A stretch of DNA of 8,724 nucleotides. Origin: Clostridiales bacterium. Lineage in GTDB: Bacteria > Bacillota > Clostridia > Oscillospirales > CAG-272. The position numbers and the translations under genes are program-made. Shown here in pieces: positions 4,374 to 8,724 of the stretch (its first letter is position 1; every line of letters starts with the position of its first letter). The notes beneath the pieces were generated by a model that saw only the letters and a list, made by a program, of their open reading frames with translations, did not search any database and was not told the DNA's origin. Where the stretch lies: contig JAEEGW010000142.1 in the NCBI GenBank assembly GCA_016280525.1, positions 1-8,724 on the forward strand, in the 5' to 3' direction.

Positions 4374-5609
4374 ATGCAGAAAAAAGTATTTACGCAGCAA
4401 AATTTCAAAAAACAGCTTATAAGAATAGCGTTCACCGCGGTCTTCACGGCGCTCGCGGTCGTCGTCAAGTCGTTTACCAACCTGGCGCTTAACATACCCG
4501 GGGTCGGTATTAAAATAGGTTTTGCCGGCATTTTCACGTTCTTTCCCGCGGCGTTCTGCGGACCGATCTTCGGCGGCATAGCGTCCGGTTTGACGGACGT
4601 TTTGGGCTATCTTATAGCGCCGGACGGCGCGTATATCCCGTGGCTGACGCTCACGGCGTTCTGCGGCGGCGTCATAAAAGGACTTTTATGGATGCTTCTT
4701 ACCAAAAAAGCCGCGAAAAAAGTGCGTATAATCCTCATATCCGTTTTTGCCGTTATCGGCATTTTCGGCGCGTCCGTCAATATTTCGCTGTGCGCGGACG
4801 GCGTTATGAAGGGCGTCATAGCGCAGCAGAGCGAGCTGCCGCTGCGCGGTGAAGCCGAGCAGATGGAGCTCTCACCGCTGTCAAAGCTGACAGTAGGTCT
4901 TGCAAGATATAACAAGGACACGGTAACGCTGACGCGTCAGTCAGGCAATACGCTTTATACGTATTACGAGCTTGCCGGATATAAGAACACCGTGACGAAG
5001 ATAGGCAAAGGCGCGCTGTCAGACTGCGAGGGCGAGCTGTATATCCCGAAAACTTATAAAACCATAGCGGACGACGCCGGAGCGGAAAAAGTGACCGTTA
5101 TCAAAGGCGAAGAAGGCTCAGCCGCGCAGAAATACGCGGAAAAGATCGGCGTGCCGTTTGAGGTATCGGAGGTCGAAGAGCTGACCGCGAACGAAAACAG
5201 CGCGGACGCAGCGTTTTCATCATCCGACGCTTACAGGAAAAATCTCGCCGCGTATATAAACCTGCTCGCGTTCGGACTCGAACTGACCGGACTCGTAGGC
5301 ATACTGTTCGTCGTGCTGAATATCGTGCTGTCAAAGGCTGACAAAGGAGAAGACGGACAGAGCAGAGCTCTCGGCATAATGCGCATAGCCGTCGCCTGCG
5401 TGGTGACCGGCGTTATAGTAACGACGGTAAACACGTTTATTTTAAAGGAAGTGCTCGAGGTCTGGTCCGGCAGAGCCGTGCTTGTCCTGCTTATCCCGCG
5501 CGTCGCGGAGGAGATACTCTCCTGCACGCTGCAGGCGTATATCATATCTCTTCTGTTCGGTATAATATATCGGGGGAAGCTGAGACAATATATAGACAAA
5601 CTTTCATAA
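4374..5609 (+). CDS. folT: FolT-like folate ECF transporter S-component with inserted TM-LRR-TM module
   Basis: A 411-residue membrane protein; ordinary S-components have about 170-200. S-components bind a vitamin outside and work with the shared EcfT-EcfA energising module, not encoded here. Residues about 15-110 look like FolT helices 1-4 (RIAFTAVFTALAVV, then G-I-K-I-G-F and SGLTDVLGYL) and about 333-400 like helices 5-6 (TTVNTFIL, then the C-terminal helix). Between them lies an extra block of about 215 residues: a membrane segment (117-139), a soluble domain (140-290) and another membrane segment (292-320). The soluble part contains a BspA-like leucine-rich repeat end (IGKGAL, ELYIPKTYKTI, GEEGSAAQKYAEKIGVPFE, to residue 264). 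Alternation and Lys/Arg loops put it outside the cell. The start is the ATG at 4374, six bases after AAGGGAGG; an upstream in-frame TTG at 4263 lies inside the riboswitch. Confidence 0.8.
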   Translation: MQKKVFTQQNFKKQLIRIAFTAVFTALAVVVKSFTNLALNIPGVGIKIGFAGIFTFFPAAFCGPIFGGIASGLTDVLGYLIAPDGAYIPWLTLTAFCGGVIKGLLWMLLTKKAAKKVRIILISVFAVIGIFGASVNISLCADGVMKGVIAQQSELPLRGEAEQMELSPLSKLTVGLARYNKDTVTLTRQSGNTLYTYYELAGYKNTVTKIGKGALSDCEGELYIPKTYKTIADDAGAEKVTVIKGEEGSAAQKYAEKIGVPFEVSEVEELTANENSADAAFSSSDAYRKNLAAYINLLAFGLELTGLVGILFVVLNIVLSKADKGEDGQSRALGIMRIAVACVVTGVIVTTVNTFILKEVLEVWSGRAVLVLLIPRVAEEILSCTLQAYIISLLFGIIYRGKLRQYIDKLS

Positions 5610-5622
5610 TCAGGAGAAACCA

Positions 5623-7305
5623 ATGAAAAAATCTGTTATTCTGACTGCACTCATATTGATACCGGCGCTTCTTTCCGGATGCGCGGGCGATCCCGACGTA
5701 ACCACATCGGCCGACACGCAAATCAACGGCACAACGGCGGAGCTGACGCTTGATACGGAAACGGAATACGTAACGGAAACGGAATCTACGCAAATAGATC
5801 TTAAGGAGACGGACGCGCATCTTGACGTGTGGTATAACCACGCTTTCAACAAATCGCCTACGAATATAAAACCCAATGAGCTCCGCAGCGCAGGTACGGA
5901 GGATTATACTGTATATATGGCTAAAAACGAGTATGAAAACGCTCAGCTTTGGTTATACGCCCCTGCGGGAATAGAAGGTATATCCGTCGAGCTTTCCGGT
6001 ATCAACGACAGAGACGGGAATTCTCTTCAAACAGATATCTACCGCGTTTATTCCGTACCGTATTCGAACGGTCGCGATTATCCCGATATCATGGTCCCGA
6101 TAAACGAAAAGATCGATACGATAGATATCAAAAAGAAAAACAGTCAGGTTATAATCGTCCGCATAAGAACGGAAAAGGAAACAAAGCCGGGAGATTACAG
6201 CGGAGATTTGATAGTAAAACAGTACGGCGAGCCTGTGCGCGTATGCCCGCTCAACTGTCACGTGTGGGATTTTGAAATTCCCGATACGCCAAATTCAAAA
6301 AGCGCGATGGGAATATGGGATCAGATAAAGAATTACGCTAACGATACTGATTATAAAGAGCTTTATAAGTCGTATTATGATTTTGTGATAGATTACCGCA
6401 TATCGCCGTATTATCTGCCGTATGATATTACGGACAGTCAGGCTGACGCGTATATGAGCGATCCGAGAGTTACCTCTTTCATAGTTCCTCAGACTAACGC
6501 GGTATATAACAAGTTGAAGACAAACGACGACTGGATCAGTAAAGCGTATTTCTATGCGGTGGATGAGCCAAGCGACAAAGCGGCGCTTGACAAACTTGCA
6601 GCTGTTTACGGTAAGACGAAAAAGAATTATCCGTTGATCCGTACTATAGCGCCCTTCTACGTCAGCGCCGTATATGATGAAAATACGGACGGGATCGACT
6701 TTATGCGTGACTATATAGATATATGGTGTCCCGTAGCCGCAGGCTTCACGGAGGGCGGCGTTGCCAACGGCAAGGATATCGTTTCCATATACCCGACAGA
6801 GGAAGCCGCGCAAAAATACCCGTGGCTGAGCGAAAGAATGGCTGATGTAACGAAGGAAAGCGGCGAATTGTGGTGGTACGTATGCATTTACCCGACGATA
6901 AATAAATACTGCAATCTGATGATAGATTACACGGGTTTGCAGAACAGGGTGCTTTTCTGGCAGCAAAAGCAGTATAACGCAACCGGTTTTTTGTACTGGG
7001 CGTGCACATACTGGAACAAGGATCCGTGGAGCAGCAGGGATTTCAACCGCGACGGTTCGCTTTTGGCTTACGGAAAGGAAGAACTCGGATATACGGGACC
7101 GTGCTCGACGCTGCGTTTTGAGGCGGTAAGAGACGGACTTGACGATTACGATATGCTCTGTATGTGCGAGAAGCTGTGCGGCGCTGATAAAATGAATGAA
7201 ATACTTAATAAGGTAACCACGAATATTCTTGAATACACGGACAGCGACGCGGTATTCGCCGCCGCGAGGATAGAACTCGGATTTGCCATAGAATCGGCGC
7301 AATAA
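5623..7305 (+). CDS. GH123/DUF4091 family glycoside hydrolase lipoprotein
   Basis: A 560-residue lipoprotein. A short signal peptide (MKKSVILTALILIPALLSGC) gives Cys20 as the lipidated residue, and a Thr/Glu-rich spacer runs to about residue 62. An N-terminal beta-sandwich (about 66-220) and a barrel domain (about 225-510) follow, as in GH123. YAVDEPSD contains Asp314-Glu315, matching the catalytic Asp-Glu pair of GH123 (Glu as acid/base, Asp orienting the acetamido group in substrate-assisted catalysis). Further family features are the aromatic W-W-Y (417-419), GFLYWACTYWNKDPW (455-469) and RFEAVRDGLDDYDML (498-512). Characterised members are beta-N-acetylgalactosaminidases; the substrate here is not proven. 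AGGAGA at 5612-5617 precedes the ATG. The 13-nt gap from folT suggests one transcript. Confidence 0.85.
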   Translation: MKKSVILTALILIPALLSGCAGDPDVTTSADTQINGTTAELTLDTETEYVTETESTQIDLKETDAHLDVWYNHAFNKSPTNIKPNELRSAGTEDYTVYMAKNEYENAQLWLYAPAGIEGISVELSGINDRDGNSLQTDIYRVYSVPYSNGRDYPDIMVPINEKIDTIDIKKKNSQVIIVRIRTEKETKPGDYSGDLIVKQYGEPVRVCPLNCHVWDFEIPDTPNSKSAMGIWDQIKNYANDTDYKELYKSYYDFVIDYRISPYYLPYDITDSQADAYMSDPRVTSFIVPQTNAVYNKLKTNDDWISKAYFYAVDEPSDKAALDKLAAVYGKTKKNYPLIRTIAPFYVSAVYDENTDGIDFMRDYIDIWCPVAAGFTEGGVANGKDIVSIYPTEEAAQKYPWLSERMADVTKESGELWWYVCIYPTINKYCNLMIDYTGLQNRVLFWQQKQYNATGFLYWACTYWNKDPWSSRDFNRDGSLLAYGKEELGYTGPCSTLRFEAVRDGLDDYDMLCMCEKLCGADKMNEILNKVTTNILEYTDSDAVFAAARIELGFAIESAQ

Positions 7306-7306
7306 T

Positions 7307-7331
7307 AAAAGCGGGGTGATCCCCGCTTTTT
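7307..7331. terminator. Bidirectional terminator between the GH123 gene and recR
   Basis: AAAAGCGGGG (7307-7316) and CCCCGCTTTT (7321-7330) form a 10-bp stem with a TGAT loop, flanked by T-runs on both strands. It lies between the two convergent stop codons (7305 and 7334) and can end both transcripts. Confidence 0.93.
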
Positions 7332-7333
7332 AT

Positions 7334-7930
7334 TCAGAATTCCCGTCTGCCTTCAAGCGCGCGGGCAAGCGTCTCGCTGTCCGCAAACTCAAGGTCCGCG
7401 CCGACGGGTACGCCGTACGCGAGCCGCGTGACTTTAACGCCGAGAGGGCGGATCAGCTTTGAAAGATATACCGCCGTCGTCTCTCCCTCAATATCGGGAT
7501 TCGTGGCGATTATGACTTCCTTCACGTCGCCGTTGAGCCTCGCTATGAGCTCCTTTACGTTCAGTTTGTCCGGCGTGATGCCGTTCATTGGCGAGATAAC
7601 GCCGCCTAAGACGTGATACGTTCCGGTGTATTCGTGCGCACGCTCAAGCGCGTTGACGGCGCGCGCGTCCTCCACCACGCAGATGACGCTTTCGTCTCTG
7701 CCGGGATCGGAGCATATATCGCATTTATCTTTGTCGGATAAGTTGCAGCACACACAACATCTGCCCACGTCGTGCTTTACCGAGCGGATCGCGGCGCAGA
7801 ATTCCTCCGCCTCGTTTTCCGGCATTTCAAGCACGCCGAACGCCATGCGCGCGGCGGATTTCGAACCCACGCCGGGAAGTCTGCGGAAGCACTCTATGAG
7901 CCTCGTTATCGGATAAATATAATCAGCCAT
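7334..7930 (-). CDS. recR: Recombination mediator protein RecR
   Basis: A 198-residue RecR, the normal length. With RecO (and RecF) it helps load RecA onto SSB-coated single-stranded DNA at gaps. Visible parts are the N-terminal helix-hairpin-helix (RRLPGVGSKSAARMAF, residues 16-31), the zinc finger (Cys58, Cys61, Cys70, Cys73), the Toprim domain from about residue 80 (VVEDARAVNALE, then TNPDIEGE at 143-150) and the C-terminal Y-G-V-P-V-G-A-D-L-E-F-A-D. Its ATG overlaps the ebfC stop in TAATG, and no good Shine-Dalgarno precedes it, so translation probably depends on re-initiation after ebfC. Confidence 0.97.
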   Translation of the reverse strand: MADYIYPITRLIECFRRLPGVGSKSAARMAFGVLEMPENEAEEFCAAIRSVKHDVGRCCVCCNLSDKDKCDICSDPGRDESVICVVEDARAVNALERAHEYTGTYHVLGGVISPMNGITPDKLNVKELIARLNGDVKEVIIATNPDIEGETTAVYLSKLIRPLGVKVTRLAYGVPVGADLEFADSETLARALEGRREF

Positions 7931-8277
7931 TAAAATATACCGGGAATGTTCAGCTGTGAAGACAGCTTGTTCTTTTCTTCCTCGTTCGTCTTTGTAACTT
8001 TGCTTATCGCCTCGTTTACCGCAGCGGTAACGAGATCCGTCAGCGTTTCTATATCGTCCGGGTCAACTATCTCGGGCGCTATTTCTATATTCAGTATCTC
8101 AAGCGTGCCTTTGATCCTGATCTTTACGGCGCCGCCTCCGGCGGATACGTCGTATTCTTTCGCGTCAAGCTCCGCCTGAAGCGCTTCCATATCTTCCTGG
8201 AGCTTCTGCGCCTGGCGTATCATCGCGTTCATGTTCTGAGGGCCGCCGCCCACACCCTGCGGTAATCTTGCTTTCAT
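7930..8277 (-). CDS. ebfC: YbaB/EbfC family nucleoid-associated protein
   Basis: A 115-residue DNA-binding protein of normal length. The family forms dimers that bind DNA with little sequence specificity. The features are an N-terminal Gly-rich start, a long helix (M-I-R-Q-A-Q-K-L-Q-E-D-M-E-A-L-Q), the beta-strands S-A-G-G-G-A-V-K-I-R-I-K-G and LNIEIAPEIVDPDDIETL, and a helical tail. AAAGGA at 8288-8293 lies ten bases before the ATG. It sits between dnaX and recR, the classic bacterial order, 33 nt after dnaX and overlapping recR by one base. Confidence 0.95.
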   Translation of the reverse strand: MKARLPQGVGGGPQNMNAMIRQAQKLQEDMEALQAELDAKEYDVSAGGGAVKIRIKGTLEILNIEIAPEIVDPDDIETLTDLVTAAVNEAISKVTKTNEEEKNKLSSQLNIPGIF

Positions 8278-8310
8278 TTTTGTTATGTCCTTTCCGTATA
8301 TTTGTACGCC

Positions 8311-8724
8311 TTATTCGCTTAAGGCTTCTATTACTTCATCAATGAGCTCAAACTCGGTCTTCACGTCGCCCGGCTGTATCAGAATGGTCGCCGGCGTGTA
8401 TTTTCCCGTAACCGTTATGACCGCTTTGTCTACCGTGTCCTTGCTGTTCAGCGCGAGATTTAATGCAAAACCGTTTGATATAAGTATCCTGTACGTGCCG
8501 TCGTCGCCCTCGTAAGCCGTCGCGGAAGAAAGCCACGCCGCGCTTGACGGATCAGCCGCCTTGAGCTTTGACGCTATATCCGCAAACTTCCGGCTTACCG
8601 TTAAGGTCGGCTTTTTTTCTTCTTTTACCGCCGCCACCGCCGGTTTTTCTTCTTTTGTCACCGGAGCTTCGGCTTTCGGTGCCGGAGCTGCGGCTTCCGC
8701 CGGTCTTATACCGGAATTTATCAT
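8311..8724 (-). CDS. dnaX: DNA polymerase III gamma/tau subunit, C-terminal part (5' end outside window)
   Basis: The frame is open to the right edge of the window, so only about 137 C-terminal residues are visible. The Met codon at the edge need not be the start. An Ala/Pro/Lys/Glu-rich linker (about residues 8-40) leads to a small mixed domain (RKFADIASKLKAADPSSAAW, then YRILISNGFALNLAL), which fits the tail region of tau that follows the ATPase domains. Identity rests mainly on the conserved dnaX-ebfC-recR order and on this layout, because the diagnostic AAA+ and zinc-binding parts lie outside. The clamp-loader subunit would build the DnaX complex that loads the sliding clamp. Confidence 0.8.
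   Translation of the reverse strand: MINSGIRPAEAAAPAPKAEAPVTKEEKPAVAAVKEEKKPTLTVSRKFADIASKLKAADPSSAAWLSSATAYEGDDGTYRILISNGFALNLALNSKDTVDKAVITVTGKYTPATILIQPGDVKTEFELIDEVIEALSE

Noticed and set aside
3844..4400. Leu- and Ser/Ala-rich minus-strand frames over the end of rpsR
   Set aside because: They are low-complexity reversals of the Glu/Ala repeat coding region and cross the terminator and riboswitch.
6295..7302. Long minus-strand open frame opposite the GH123 gene
   Set aside because: The plus frame has a lipobox and conserved GH123 motifs. The antisense product is Arg/Ile-rich with no recognisable domain.

Overview
The window looks like chromosome from an anaerobic Gram-positive Clostridia-type bacterium, probably an uncultured gut lineage near Oscillospirales or Christensenellales. 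The evidence is strong AGGAGG-type ribosome binding sites, near-consensus TTGACA-17-TATAAT promoters, the rpsF-ssb-rpsR and dnaX-ebfC-recR gene orders, a tetrahydrofolate (THF) riboswitch in front of a folate ECF S-component, and lipoproteins with Thr/Glu-rich linkers. The lineage is inferred from style and gene content; no marker search was possible.

Layout. Positions 1-418 hold no credible gene. They are a dense mosaic of short perfect hairpins and GC-rich repeat modules. Positions 419-2551 (minus strand) encode an orphan ABC-type solute-binding lipoprotein followed by a small SGNH/GDSL-like hydrolase, with a hairpin between them. A divergent promoter region (about 2606-2724) separates these from the plus-strand operon rpsF-ssb-rpsR (2803-4129). 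That operon encodes ribosomal protein S6, single-stranded DNA-binding protein, and a zinc-binding S18 with an unusually long acidic tail. It ends in a strong terminator.

A second plus-strand unit follows. It has an extended -10 promoter (4184-4212), a complete THF riboswitch (4218-4318), and an expression platform whose terminator-like hairpin contains the Shine-Dalgarno sequence. Next come a FolT-like S-component of 411 residues (about twice the usual size) and, 13 nt later, a lipoprotein of the GH123/DUF4091 glycoside hydrolase family. The S-component carries an inserted membrane-spanning module with a BspA-like leucine-rich repeat in its predicted extracellular part. This is the most unusual protein in the window. 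A bidirectional terminator (7307-7331) separates this unit from the convergent minus-strand operon dnaX (3' part only)-ebfC-recR.

The riboswitch should let folate cofactor levels control the S-component, and apparently also the surface glycosidase. The solute-binding protein, hydrolase and glycosidase suggest carbohydrate scavenging, but no permease or glycan pathway is visible to prove it.
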